NCBI RefSeq assembly: GCF_018613835.1
Contig: NZ_JAGGPM010000032.1
Location: 1-64,000, forward strand
Reading direction: 5' to 3'
DNA: 64,000 bases
From: Arthrobacter sp. ISL-5
GTDB lineage: Bacteria; Actinomycetota; Actinomycetes; Actinomycetales; Micrococcaceae
Positions within the stretch are counted from its first letter, which is position 1. Each line of letters begins with the position of its first letter. Positions 16,957 through 25,467 of this stretch are shown piece by piece. The notes under the pieces were generated by a model that did no database searches, was not told the origin of the DNA, and saw only the letters and a program-made list of their open reading frames with translations. The translations under genes and the position numbers were made by a program.

Positions 16957-17934
16957 ATGACCCAGCTTGGCAAGTTTGAGAAGTACCTGATCGAGGAATT
17001 CTTTGACGACTACCGTGCCGGGGCCATGAGCCAGCGCACGTTCACGCGCCGGGTGGCGTTCATCACGGGCAGCATGGCTGCGGCAGCGGCAGCCATGACG
17101 CTGGTCGGCTGCACGCCGAGTGAAGTTCCCCGCGCCACCGACCCCATGCCGACGCCTACGCCGACCACGTCCTCACCGGGGACCGGCACTGCAACTGCCG
17201 GCGCAGTTCCGGGCGCCAAAAGTCCGCTTTCCGTTCCAGAGGGTGCGGCAGGCCTGGTGACGGCAACCGTGAAGTTTCCTGCCGGCGGAACGGACATCAG
17301 CGGCTACCTGGCCCGGCCCGAAGGGGACAAGCCTGGACCTGCCGTGTTGGTCTGCCACGAGAACCGCGGCCTTACCCCGCATATCCAGGATGTGGCCCGC
17401 CGCTTCGCCAAGGAAGGCTATGCGGCCCTCGCGTTGGATCTGCTCAGCAGGGAAGGCGGCACCGCCAGTCTCGACCGGGACGCGGTGCCGGGTGCACTGA
17501 CCCAGGCCGGGGCGCAACGCCATGTCGCCGACTTCAAGGCCGCCTTCGACTACTTGAACTCGCAGGATTATGTCGATGCTGGCCGGATCGCCATGACCGG
17601 CTACTGCTTCGGCGGCGGCATCACCTGGCAGGCAGCGACGGAGCTGACCGGTCTGAAGGCCACCTCGGCGTTCTACGGACCCGCTCCCGATCTGGACAAG
17701 GTCCCGACCATCAAGCCGGCGGTCCTTGGCGTCTACGCCGAACTCGACGACAGGATCACCGGCCCAATGCCGGAACTCCGGACTGCGCTGGACGGCACCG
17801 ACGTACGCCACGAACTCAAGGTCTATCCCGGCGTCGACCACGCGTTCCACAATGACACGGGCGAGCGTTACAACGAGGCGCAGGCCACCGCCGCCTGGAA
17901 CGACACTCTGGCCTGGTTCCGTAAGTACGTCTAG
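16957..17934 (+). CDS. Dienelactone hydrolase family lipoprotein (Tat-type signal)
   Basis: The protein has 325 residues; start ATG 16957 has AGGAGG six bases upstream. A basic N-terminal region with twin Arg31-Arg32 and a hydrophobic Ala-rich stretch ends in lipobox LVGC (Cys52). This suggests Tat export and lipid anchoring. A Pro/Thr linker follows, then an alpha/beta hydrolase of the dienelactone hydrolase type with nucleophile Cys217 (GYCFGGG), Asp264 or Asp265, and His295 (VDHAFHND). The substrate is unknown. It follows the broken permease by about 100 bases and may have been co-transcribed with it. Confidence 0.87.
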   Translation: MTQLGKFEKYLIEEFFDDYRAGAMSQRTFTRRVAFITGSMAAAAAAMTLVGCTPSEVPRATDPMPTPTPTTSSPGTGTATAGAVPGAKSPLSVPEGAAGLVTATVKFPAGGTDISGYLARPEGDKPGPAVLVCHENRGLTPHIQDVARRFAKEGYAALALDLLSREGGTASLDRDAVPGALTQAGAQRHVADFKAAFDYLNSQDYVDAGRIAMTGYCFGGGITWQAATELTGLKATSAFYGPAPDLDKVPTIKPAVLGVYAELDDRITGPMPELRTALDGTDVRHELKVYPGVDHAFHNDTGERYNEAQATAAWNDTLAWFRKYV

Positions 17935-17994
17935 GGTTTCCCATATCTTGCTATTCGGCGGGGCCCCATACGTGCCGGCCGTTCTTGCGAAGCC

Positions 17995-18888
17995 TCACGA
18001 GGAGGCCCGCTGTCGCTTGGGAAGTGCGATCCAGTCCAGGTCGTTCGCTGCGACGACGGCGGCCCCACCTGCGCGGGCCCGCGCCTGCTCGGCAAGCAGG
18101 CCGACGTCCGCGTAGCGAGAGGAAAAGTGGGTGAGGACCAGAGTGCCGACGCCGCCGCTGGCAGCCAGCGCTCCAGCCTGCCCGGCGGTCAGGTGACCGT
18201 ACTGCGTGGCGAGATCGGCGTCGTCGTCGCTGAACGTGGACTCGACCACTAGCATGTCGACGCCGTCGGCGAGTTCCTCGGCACCCACACACGGCGCCGT
18301 GTCCATGACGAAGGCGAAACCTTGCCCGGCCCGCGGCACACTTACGTCTTCCAGGCGCACACCACGCAGGCTTCCCTCGCGTTGCAGCCGGCCAACGTCC
18401 GGACCGCTGATGCCGGCCGCCGTCAGGCGGTCTGGCAGCAGGGTGTAGCCGTCAGGCTCGACGAGTCGGTAGCCGTAGGTCTCGACGCGGTGCCGCAGCG
18501 GCCGCACGTCCAGCCCTGGCGCAATCTCCCCAGGGCCCGCGTGCGGGAGCATGCGCAAATCAAGGCCCGGCGAGGCGACGGATACAAGTGCTTGCACTAC
18601 GTCCTCGCCCGAGGCCGGATAGTGCAGATGAACCGGGTGAGTCACGCCGTCGAGCACCATCCGCGACAGCACGCCGGGCAGTCCGAAACAGTGGTCACCG
18701 TGGACGTGGGTGAGGCAGATACGGGTGACCTGGCTGGCAGATACGCCGGCGTGGATCATCTGCCGCTGCGTCCCTTCCCCGGGGTCGAAGAGCAGGCCCT
18801 CGCCGTCCCAGCGCAGCAGGTACCCGTTGTGGTTCCGGGTCCGTGTCGGAACCTGGGAGGCGGTGCCGAGGACGACAAGTTCACGCAT
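17995..18888 (-). CDS. rnz: Ribonuclease Z
   Basis: The protein has 297 residues from ATG 18888; the longer in-frame version lacks family resemblance at its N-terminus. It is a metallo-beta-lactamase fold endonuclease that trims tRNA 3' ends. The metal site is HVHGDH (His61, His63, Asp65, His66), with further ligands in the MDTAP region and in LTHFSSRY near the C-terminus. FDPGEGTQRQM is the typical substrate-binding loop of the tRNase Z group. It ends convergently with the hydrolase at 17934, with a 60-base gap. Confidence 0.93.
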   Translation of the reverse strand: MRELVVLGTASQVPTRTRNHNGYLLRWDGEGLLFDPGEGTQRQMIHAGVSASQVTRICLTHVHGDHCFGLPGVLSRMVLDGVTHPVHLHYPASGEDVVQALVSVASPGLDLRMLPHAGPGEIAPGLDVRPLRHRVETYGYRLVEPDGYTLLPDRLTAAGISGPDVGRLQREGSLRGVRLEDVSVPRAGQGFAFVMDTAPCVGAEELADGVDMLVVESTFSDDDADLATQYGHLTAGQAGALAASGGVGTLVLTHFSSRYADVGLLAEQARARAGGAAVVAANDLDWIALPKRQRASS

Positions 18889-19253
18889 GAACCTGAGTCT
18901 CTCACCCGCCCGCGGCGTTCGGCCATGGCGCACGGGGAAGCTGCGCTTGCCCGGAGCCGTCTGCGAGCAGCTGAGGTCGGCGGAGACCACGCGTCTCCGG
19001 CGTCGCAGGGCCTTCTAGGACGCACCTCCCAGGTAAGCAGCCAGCTTCAGTACGCGGAGCTGCAGGCCGCACAGTTTCGCGAGTAGGGTCAACGCCCCTC
19101 TTAACCACGAGCACCGCAGGGTGGCCGCGTGATGCGGCCACCCTGCGGTGGTCATGGTTAGTGATGCGTGCGGGGCCCACCCGCGAAGGGCTCGCGCTGC
19201 TCCCGCTGGGCCAGCCGGTTCACAACCGCCCATGCGGTGAGCCGACGCGCAGT

Positions 19254-20309
19254 TTACTTGTAGACGCGCACCCAATCGACCTGCATCTGCGAGGGTGCGG
19301 TGTTTGAGCCGTTCGGGAACCAGTCGAGCTGCAGCGTCTGGTGCATGCTGCCCGACGGCTGGTGTGCCGGGTTCGTATCGGTGAAGGTCTTGACTCCGTC
19401 GATGTAGCCGGTGATGCCGGCCGGAGTCCATTCCACGGCGTAGTTGTGCCACTGGGTGGTATCAACGGCCTTGGCTGAGGTGGTCTGGAAGTCCCCGCCG
19501 CCGCAGGCGTAGTGCAGGAAGAACTTCATCTGCGCGGTGTCGGATGTGCCCTCGGCGTAGTCAATTTCGGCGCACTTGGAGTCATCGTTGTCCGGCCACA
19601 GAATCAGCACCGGGTGGTACTGCGGGTCCCGTGCATTGGTCTTCATGCGCGTTTCCCACTTGCCGTACTTTTGATTCGCAAACTTAGCCGACATGCCGCC
19701 GGTGGTGCCGGCCGAGTCGCCGCTGACCGTTGCGACGCCGTTGGCAACCGACCAGGCCGCGGGACTGCGGACGCCCTTGCCCGCATGGCCGGAGCCGTCG
19801 TAGACGCCCCACTTGGTGCGGTCCGGCGCGCCGGTGTTGGAGAATTCGTCGCCGGCGACGACGGGTCCCCAGCCGAGCGCGGCGGCTGCCTGCGTTCCGC
19901 TGCCAGTTACGGCGGGTGCCACGGGTGCTGCGGCGGGCGCTACCGATGCCGGGGTGGGGGCGGGCGCAGCTGCCGGAGCTGCGGCCACTGGCTCGGCGCT
20001 AGCAACTGGTGCTGCAGCCGCTGCGGCAGCTTGCTGTGCTGCGGCAGCTTGCTGTGCTGCAGCGGCTTTCTGAGCGGCGGCTGCCTTCTGCGCGGCGGCC
20101 TTCTTCTGAGCTGCGGCTTTGGCCTGGGCAGCCACGGCCTTCGCCTCAGCGGCTTTGCTGGTGGCGGTAGCTGACACGCCGACCATGGTGGACGCGGCCG
20201 TCTCCGCCGGGGCCGGGGCTGCCGCTTTTTGGGAGGTGGGAGCGATGCTGCATCCGGTCAGGGACAGAGCACCGATGCTAATGGCTATGGCTATGTTCTT
20301 CTTGATCAA
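19254..20309 (-). CDS. GH16-family glycoside hydrolase lipoprotein with Ala-rich linker
   Basis: TTG at 20309 was chosen as start because GGAGGG lies about 5 bases upstream and a compact lipoprotein signal follows at once (LIKKN, hydrophobic core, lipobox LTGC, Cys20). This gives 351 residues. Residues 53-132 are an Ala/Gln/Lys then Ala/Pro linker. The catalytic domain (150-351) carries the GH16 motif E248-I-D-Y-A-E253 (nucleophile and acid/base) and the aromatic WHNYAVEW and HQTLQLDWFP segments. GH16 enzymes cut beta-glucans, laminarin, agar and similar polymers, and the exact substrate is not clear. It is probably anchored outside the membrane and acts on environmental polysaccharide. Confidence 0.88.
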   Translation of the reverse strand: MIKKNIAIAISIGALSLTGCSIAPTSQKAAAPAPAETAASTMVGVSATATSKAAEAKAVAAQAKAAAQKKAAAQKAAAAQKAAAAQQAAAAQQAAAAAAAPVASAEPVAAAPAAAPAPTPASVAPAAAPVAPAVTGSGTQAAAALGWGPVVAGDEFSNTGAPDRTKWGVYDGSGHAGKGVRSPAAWSVANGVATVSGDSAGTTGGMSAKFANQKYGKWETRMKTNARDPQYHPVLILWPDNDDSKCAEIDYAEGTSDTAQMKFFLHYACGGGDFQTTSAKAVDTTQWHNYAVEWTPAGITGYIDGVKTFTDTNPAHQPSGSMHQTLQLDWFPNGSNTAPSQMQVDWVRVYK

Positions 20310-20797
20310 AAAACCCTCCGGGCATAGGACTGCCACGCATGCGACAGCCACAACGATGGTGATGAAGAAAGCGCGAAGCGTTTCTGGGCCCCCGTCGGCG
20401 GGGCCGGAGCGTGCATGGTGCCGCTCAGCGCATCCGGGCCCAGCATTCAGGCGTCCGGGGCCCGTTCGGGCCAGCCCTTCAGGGCCAGGCGCCAACGTTA
20501 CCTGATTGTGATCTTCGTCTGCAAACCACCGGGATCGTGCGGATCACCGCGACGGCAGCGGCGGCGCATCTGACCTGCGGGAACACCGATTTGAAACAAT
20601 TTCGCGGGAGCCCGTCACGACCGGGCACCCCGACGCTGGCCCGTGGTCGCACGCCTGAAGCCGGAAACGTGCTGGATTCGTCCGCACCGAAGCATGCGGG
20701 CGCGCAGGTCCGTGCTCGCATACGGGATGAGTTTTGTGGGCCCACTGTGGAGACAGTGGGCACGGAGACGCTGTGTCGAACCGTGCCAGATGGGCCG
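20310..20797. other. Intergenic region with a 9-bp hairpin
   Basis: No gene is supported. The promoter for the GH16 gene should lie at the left end. Arms 20740-20748 and 20753-20761 (GCCCACTGT and complement) form a tight hairpin with a GGAG loop, perhaps a second termination signal for the cupin gene to the right. Confidence 0.45.
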
Positions 20798-20824
20798 GTG
20801 CCGGCAGGGGTAACCTGCCGGCAC
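20798..20824 (-). terminator. Terminator-like hairpin after the cupin gene
   Basis: Arms 20798-20808 and 20814-20824 are a perfect 11-bp GC-rich stem with a 5-base loop, starting 8 bases past the cupin stop codon. No T-run follows. Confidence 0.7.
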
Positions 20825-20831
20825 GGTCAGG

Positions 20832-21209
20832 CTACTCCGGGGCCTTCGCGAAGGTGGCAGCGCTCAGGAACTCGATGCCGGTGAAGGTCTCGTTCCCCTC
20901 AACCCACGCGTCGTGGCCCGGAGGGATGGTGTAGGAGTCGCCCTGGGTGATGTTGATCCGATTTCCCTCCGTCGTCTCGACGACGAGGCTGCCGGAAACA
21001 CAGAAGCCCACGTGGCTGTTCTGGCATGAATCGGTCTTCACCACGGGCTTGACGGACTCGGACCACCGCCAGCCGGGCTCAAATTTGAACCGGCCGATGG
21101 TGTAGTCCCCAACCGTGACGACGTCCACTTCGGCCTTGTCCGGGCGGCGTCTTTCGTCGGGGGAGTTGTGCGACTTCACGTTCAGCTGAGTGACGACGTT
21201 CTGGGACAC
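20832..21209 (-). CDS. Cupin-domain protein
   Basis: The protein has 125 residues from the GTG at 21209, preceded by GAAGGAG at 5 bases; the longer frame to 21305 lacks such a site. It is a single conserved barrel with GRFKFEPGWRWSES, HVGFCVSGSLVVE and GDSYTIPPGHDAWVEGNE. That is a cupin fold with His and Glu residues able to bind a metal. The tail GIEFLSAATFAK is typical of small cytoplasmic cupins annotated as cupin domain proteins. The substrate is unknown. Confidence 0.8.
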   Translation of the reverse strand: MSQNVVTQLNVKSHNSPDERRRPDKAEVDVVTVGDYTIGRFKFEPGWRWSESVKPVVKTDSCQNSHVGFCVSGSLVVETTEGNRINITQGDSYTIPPGHDAWVEGNETFTGIEFLSAATFAKAPE

Positions 21210-21462
21210 TTGCACTCCTTCTCTCATGGCGGGCTTGGACAGTGCTGGACGCTTTCCCACAGGAAACCGGTCAGCAGGATCGGCTGGCGCTGCCGCAGAT
21301 TTCACGCCAATCCGGACTACGAATCGCGTACGGTGACAGCTTCCTCCGTTGGAGCATGCTTGTCGATAGCCATGCGCGTGCCCTCAGAGTCTGCTCCTGC
21401 CCTCTTTGTCGCAGTCTCGAAATGAGTCGACGGGCAGCCACGCGGGCCGAAAGAATGGGGAG

Positions 21463-22116
21463 GTGAGTGCGGCTGGAGAGTTCATCGACGACGCCCTGCA
21501 GCGCGAATCGTCGTGGTACAGGGCTGACGAGACGCGCCTCAGGCTCGGCGTCGACCTGCAGTTCTACGGTGCGTCAGTGGGAGCAATCCGCGGCACGGTG
21601 CGCGACGCCCTCCGCCGCCACGCCGGGTTGACCCACGATGACGTCACTGCGCTCAGTTCTGAGCTGTGGTCGGTGCCGGTATACGAGCGCCGCCTGGCCG
21701 CCGTCGTTCTCCTGCAGTCCAGGGTGGAAGTGCTGACCAACTCAGACCTCACGCGGATCGAAGGCTTCGTTCGGGAGGCGGGCGTGCGGGCTCTGGTTGA
21801 TCCGCTCGCCGTTGATGTCGTCGGGCCGCTGATGGAGGGGCTCGACGCCCAGGGCAGGGCCCGCGCCGACGTCGTGTTGGACCGTTGGGCGGGGGAGCCC
21901 GACGTCTGGCTGCGCCGTGCGGCCCTGATGGCACCCTTGCGGGCACTCCGGGCAGGCGGCGGCGATTGGGACAGGTTCACCCGTCACGCACGGACGATTC
22001 TCGCCGAGGTGACGGACAGCGGCGATGACGGGTCGGCTGCCGGTGAGGCGATCCGCGTGGTGCTGGACGAGGTGGCGAAGAGCCGGCCGGAACTGCGCCT
22101 GCCATCCGGCGCGTAG
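21463..22116 (+). CDS. DNA alkylation repair protein (AlkD-like)
   Basis: The protein has about 217 residues. The start is uncertain: GTG 21463 is taken, but GGGGAG directly abuts it, so the true start may differ by a few codons. The sequence is all helical with HEAT-like repeats (WYRADETRLRLGVDLQFYGASVGAIRGTVRD, VPVYERRLAAVVLLQ, EPDVWLRRAALMAPLRALRAGGGDW). This matches the AlkD-type glycosylase group, which removes alkylated bases from DNA. It is convergent with the amt gene, leaving a 16-base gap. Confidence 0.75.
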   Translation: MSAAGEFIDDALQRESSWYRADETRLRLGVDLQFYGASVGAIRGTVRDALRRHAGLTHDDVTALSSELWSVPVYERRLAAVVLLQSRVEVLTNSDLTRIEGFVREAGVRALVDPLAVDVVGPLMEGLDAQGRARADVVLDRWAGEPDVWLRRAALMAPLRALRAGGGDWDRFTRHARTILAEVTDSGDDGSAAGEAIRVVLDEVAKSRPELRLPSGA

Positions 22117-22132
22117 CTTGCCCGGGTTAGTC

Positions 22133-23470
22133 CTACACTGAGGTGGCGACCCGCCGGAGATCATCGGCGTCTTCGAGCGCCTCTTCCGGCAGTACAGACG
22201 TCGCAGCGTCGATGTGCTGGCGCTGCGGGTGGAACTGGCTGGGGGCCAGCCCGCCGAACTCGTAGGCGCTCTCGGCGTGCTCGGACCGGTCCACGCCGGC
22301 CACCTCATCCCCGTGGCTGACGCGGAACCCGATGGTCTTGTGGATCCCGACGCCGATGATGGCGGTCATGAGGCCGGACAGTGTGAGCGTGATGAGGACG
22401 GCCACGGTCTGGGCGATGAGCTGCTGGAGTCCGCCGCCGTAGAAGAGTCCGCCGCCTTGGCCGTCGACGGGGAGGGCGATGAAGCCCAGTGCAAGCGTGC
22501 CGACCAGGCCGGATCCCAGGTGGACGCCGACAACATCCAGGGAGTCGTCGTAGCCGTACTTGAACTTCAGTTCGACGAAGAGCGCCGAAGCCACACCGGA
22601 CACCAGGCCCAGGCCTACGGCGGCGAGCGGGCTGATGTTGGCGCACGACGGCGTGATGGCCACGAGGCCAGCGACAGCACCGGACGCGGCGCCCAGGGAA
22701 GTGGGGTGGCCGTGGCGGACCTTCTCGGTGAGGAGCCAGCTAAGCATTGCGGCGCACGGAGTCACCAGTGTGTTGACCCAGATCAGTCCCGCCTGCTCCG
22801 CCGTGGTGGCAGCGCCGGCATTGAAGCCGAACCAGCCGAACCAGAGGAGGCCCGCGCCGAGCATGATGAACGGGACGTTGTGCGGGCGGTGCCCCGGGTC
22901 CTTCCCGAAGCCGTGGCGCTTGCCGACGATCAGCGCAAGAACCAGCGCGGCGATGCCGGAGCTGATTTCGACGACGGCGCCGCCGGCGAAGTCGATGACC
23001 TGGCCGAAGACGGCGGTCACTGCTCCGCCCTGGCTCATGAGGCCGCCGCCCCAGATCATGAAGGCGAGGGGGCAATAGACAGAGGTGATCCAGAGCGGCA
23101 CGAAGACCACCCACGCCGTGAACTTGGCGCGGTCGGCAATGGCTCCGCTGATCAGGGCCACGGTGAGAATGGCGAAGGTACCGGCAAAGCCGGCCTTGAT
23201 CAGTTCGGGGGTACCCATAAGGCCGTTCAAGCCGAAGCTGGCGAAAGGGTTGCCGAACAGGCCCAGGATGCCTTCACCGGTGCTCATCGAGTAGCCCCAC
23301 AGCACCCAGACGACGCCTACGATGCCCGCGGACACGAAGCTCATCATGACCATGTTGAGGGAGGCCTTGGCGCGGGTCATGCCGCCGTAGAAGAGGCCCA
23401 GTGCCGGGGTCATGAGCAGCACCAGGGCCGCCGACACCATCATCCAAACGTTCGCCGCAGTGATCTCCAC
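22133..23470 (-). CDS. amt: Ammonium transporter
   Basis: The protein has 445 residues with GTG start 23470 and eleven hydrophobic segments, the usual Amt/Mep length. Landmarks: GLFYGGMTRAKASLNMVM, DFAGGAVVEISSG, LWFGWFGFNAGAA, GHPTSLGAASGAVAGLVAITP, and VGVHLGSGLVG with the second pore histidine. The first pore histidine of the twin-His pair is replaced by Glu168 in DFAGGAVVEIS. A similar Glu occurs in some fungal Mep transporters. The long acidic C-terminal tail (HAESAYEFGGLAPSQF) is cytosolic and may carry regulation. No glnK/glnD genes follow. Confidence 0.92.
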   Translation of the reverse strand: MEITAANVWMMVSAALVLLMTPALGLFYGGMTRAKASLNMVMMSFVSAGIVGVVWVLWGYSMSTGEGILGLFGNPFASFGLNGLMGTPELIKAGFAGTFAILTVALISGAIADRAKFTAWVVFVPLWITSVYCPLAFMIWGGGLMSQGGAVTAVFGQVIDFAGGAVVEISSGIAALVLALIVGKRHGFGKDPGHRPHNVPFIMLGAGLLWFGWFGFNAGAATTAEQAGLIWVNTLVTPCAAMLSWLLTEKVRHGHPTSLGAASGAVAGLVAITPSCANISPLAAVGLGLVSGVASALFVELKFKYGYDDSLDVVGVHLGSGLVGTLALGFIALPVDGQGGGLFYGGGLQQLIAQTVAVLITLTLSGLMTAIIGVGIHKTIGFRVSHGDEVAGVDRSEHAESAYEFGGLAPSQFHPQRQHIDAATSVLPEEALEDADDLRRVATSV

Positions 23471-23846
23471 GCGTGTTCCCTTCGCAACAAGTCATCCGTA
23501 CAGGAGACCGCTGCCGGTCCCAAGCCCCTCATCGATATTCGTGGACGTATGTTTCAGGTGTTGGCGAGGAAAGTTTCGCAGGCGTTTCAAAAAACGCCGC
23601 TAAGTAAAGCCCGCATGACCGTTCTGTTTCCGGATTGTTAACGGGGCCTCTTGGAGCGCGCCGAAAGTGGTGCCGTGCGCCGCCACAGGTGCCAATTCAA
23701 GGGCGGTGGCAGGCACGTCACCGTGAAAGAGGTGTTTTGAGGGCGGGTTACGGGCCAGTGAACGAAACACAACCGCTGAGGGCGACATCCCGCCGTCGCA
23801 CATCACGCATCTTGACCGCCGGAAGCAGCCCCGGTCACCATGGGGT
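23471..23846. other. Intergenic, 7-bp inverted repeat upstream of amt
   Basis: No gene is supported. GGCGTTT (23581-23587) and AAACGCC (23592-23598) form a palindrome with a CAAA loop about 110 bases upstream of the amt start. This could be a nitrogen-regulator site or a small hairpin. The minus-strand frame at 23600-23929 has no family resemblance. Confidence 0.4.
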
Positions 23847-24332
23847 ATGAGTGGCGATCCTGCCGGGCCGGCTGTGAGTGACCCGCACAACCTAGAGCGT
23901 TTCCTGGCCGCCCAGAACGCCGCCGACACCTACGATGCGGCCGTTGCCGAGCTTCGGAGCGGAAGCAAGCGGAGCCACTGGATGTGGTTCGTCTTTCCCC
24001 AGATCGCCGGGCTGGGCCAGAGCGCCACCTCCAGGATGTACGCCATCGCCTCCCTCGACGAAGCCCGGGCTTATCTGCAGCATCCGGTTCTCGGCCCCCG
24101 GCTCATCGAATGCGCCGAAATTGTGGCCGGCCTCAATGCCCGCAACGCCACTCAGATCTTCGGCGGCATCGACGCGCTGAAGCTTCATTCGTCCATGACG
24201 CTCTTCCTACGTGCCGTACCGGGGCAAGCGGCCTTCCACCGGGTCCTTGATAAGTACTTCGAAGGGCAACCGGACTCGGGCACGGACCGGCTCCTGGCAG
24301 CCAGGGGACCGGGCTGGAGTCCCTGGAGCTGA
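23847..24332 (+). CDS. DUF1810 family protein
   Basis: The protein has 161 residues from ATG 23847. It matches the DUF1810 layout: DPHNLERFLAAQN, ELRSGSKRSHWMWFVFPQIAGLG, then ASLDEARAYLQHPVLGPRLIEC and LKLHSSMTLF. These soluble helical proteins of unknown function are widespread in bacteria. The HWMWFVFPQ core is invariant and probably lines the functional pocket. It stands alone between the amt gene and csbD. Confidence 0.87.
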   Translation: MSGDPAGPAVSDPHNLERFLAAQNAADTYDAAVAELRSGSKRSHWMWFVFPQIAGLGQSATSRMYAIASLDEARAYLQHPVLGPRLIECAEIVAGLNARNATQIFGGIDALKLHSSMTLFLRAVPGQAAFHRVLDKYFEGQPDSGTDRLLAARGPGWSPWS

Positions 24333-24687
24333 CCGGGACTGTTCCCGGCCGTTGCCCGGCGAGTGCGGCCGCCGATGCCGGAGGGGTGTAGCCGGGTCCG
24401 GCGCTTCTGGGGGGAGTGCGCCCGGACCCGGCAGTCCTGCAGTGAAGGTTCGCGGCTACCTGCAACTTCAGGACACCGCTACTCTCGCCTGTACGTCTTG
24501 GGAAAACCCCGGTCTTCAGACCAGAACAGGTGGTCGTGGCCGGACCCCCCAAATAGGGGGTCTGCCGGGCCCCCGCTTCGCTGAATCGCAAGGTTTTGGG
24601 CGCCTTCACCCGTCCTGCCTCCGGTCCTACACTGGGAGCACGAGCCAGCCCGCAGCCAGCGGGCCGCGCAGACGGAAGGACAGTGGC
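24333..24687. promoter_or_regulatory. Intergenic region with terminator and csbD promoter
   Basis: A terminator-like hairpin (24391-24432) ends the upstream gene. A second hairpin has arms 24543-24549 and 24556-24562. A plausible csbD promoter is TTCACC at 24605-24610, a 17-base spacer, and TACACT at 24628-24633, about 55 bases before the start. A stress sigma factor might read this promoter, but I cannot show that. Confidence 0.45.
24391..24432 (+). terminator. Terminator-like hairpin after the DUF1810 gene
   Basis: Arms 24391-24404 and 24418-24432 pair over about 14 bases with one bulge and a 13-base loop. GC-rich, no T-run. Confidence 0.55.
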
Positions 24688-24864
24688 ATGGGTCTGGACG
24701 ACAAGATCGACAACGCAGCGGAAAAGCTTGCAGGCAAAGCCAAGGAAGGTGCCGGGAAGGCCAAGGACGACGAAGGCCTCGAAGCCGAAGGAAAAGCCGA
24801 CCAGGCCAAGGCTGACCTGAAGCAGGCCGGCGAAAAGGTCAAGGACGCATTCAAGCACGACTGA
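24688..24864 (+). CDS. CsbD family stress protein
   Basis: The protein has 58 residues and starts at ATG 24688 with GAAGGA nine bases upstream. It is Lys/Ala/Glu-rich with the CsbD pattern (DNAAEKLAGKAKEGAGKAKDD, then EGKADQAKADLKQAGEKVKDAF). It is a small, highly charged helical protein, usually induced by general stress. Exact role unknown. Confidence 0.88.
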   Translation: MGLDDKIDNAAEKLAGKAKEGAGKAKDDEGLEAEGKADQAKADLKQAGEKVKDAFKHD

Positions 24865-24873
24865 CCCGACAGG

Positions 24874-24903
24874 GAGCCCCGCCTGCCGAAGCAGGCGGGG
24901 CTC
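24874..24903. terminator. Bidirectional terminator between csbD and phosphoesterase
   Basis: Perfect 13-bp stem (24874-24886 with 24891-24903) and a CGAA tetraloop, placed between the convergent stop codons at 24864 and 24929. Confidence 0.88.
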
Positions 24904-24928
24904 TCGGCTTTCCGGGGGGCGGCCGCGC

Positions 24929-25435
24929 TTACCGCCGCTTGACCTCCACGAGTTCGACGTCGCCCAGCCTGCCGTTCCCGACGACGGCGGTCATGTAGGT
25001 GCACACCGGCTGGCGCCGGCGGTCCGTGGGTGAGCCGGGGTTGAGGAGGCGCAGCCCGCGGGCCGAGGCCGTGTCCCAGGGGATGTGGGAGTGGCCGAAA
25101 ACCCGGACGTCAGCGTCCGGAAACAGCGCCTCGCAGCGCTCCTCGCGGCCCTTCGCCGGGCCGGTCTCATGAATCACGCTGAAACGCACACCCTCAAGCG
25201 TCACGCTTGCCGTCTCCGGCAGGCGCTGCCTGAGGTCACCGCCGTCATTGTTGCCGTAGACCCCCACCAGTTGCCTGCTGCGCTGCTCGAACATGTCCAG
25301 CAGTTCGGCGCTTACCCAGTCGCCGGCATGGAACACCACGTCGGCGTCGTCGACGGCGGCCCACACCTGGTCAGGAAGCGCCTGCGCCCGCTGGGGTACG
25401 TGTGTGTCGGAAACAAGCAGAAGCCGGAGGCTCAT
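24929..25435 (-). CDS. YfcE/MJ0936-type metallophosphoesterase
   Basis: The protein has 168 residues from ATG 25435; the frame is open further but the fold begins at SLRLLLVSDTH. Metal-binding motifs of the calcineurin-like family are present: SDTH, HAGDW (GDxx), YGNNDG (GNxD) and FGHSH, then LLNPGSPTDRR. This group hydrolyses phosphodiesters. Divergent from the Nudix gene with only 32 bases between starts. Confidence 0.88.
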   Translation of the reverse strand: MSLRLLLVSDTHVPQRAQALPDQVWAAVDDADVVFHAGDWVSAELLDMFEQRSRQLVGVYGNNDGGDLRQRLPETASVTLEGVRFSVIHETGPAKGREERCEALFPDADVRVFGHSHIPWDTASARGLRLLNPGSPTDRRRQPVCTYMTAVVGNGRLGDVELVEVKRR

Positions 25436-25467
25436 CACAGCATCTTCCCATGGGGCAGACTGGGACG

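Noticed and set aside
22214..23641. 475-residue plus-strand frame opposite amt
   Set aside because: Rich in Asp, Glu, Gly and His with no motif. It is the antisense of a clear transporter.
23600..23929. 109-residue minus-strand frame upstream of the DUF1810 gene
   Set aside because: It overlaps the DUF1810 start, has no motif, and its composition fits a chance frame.
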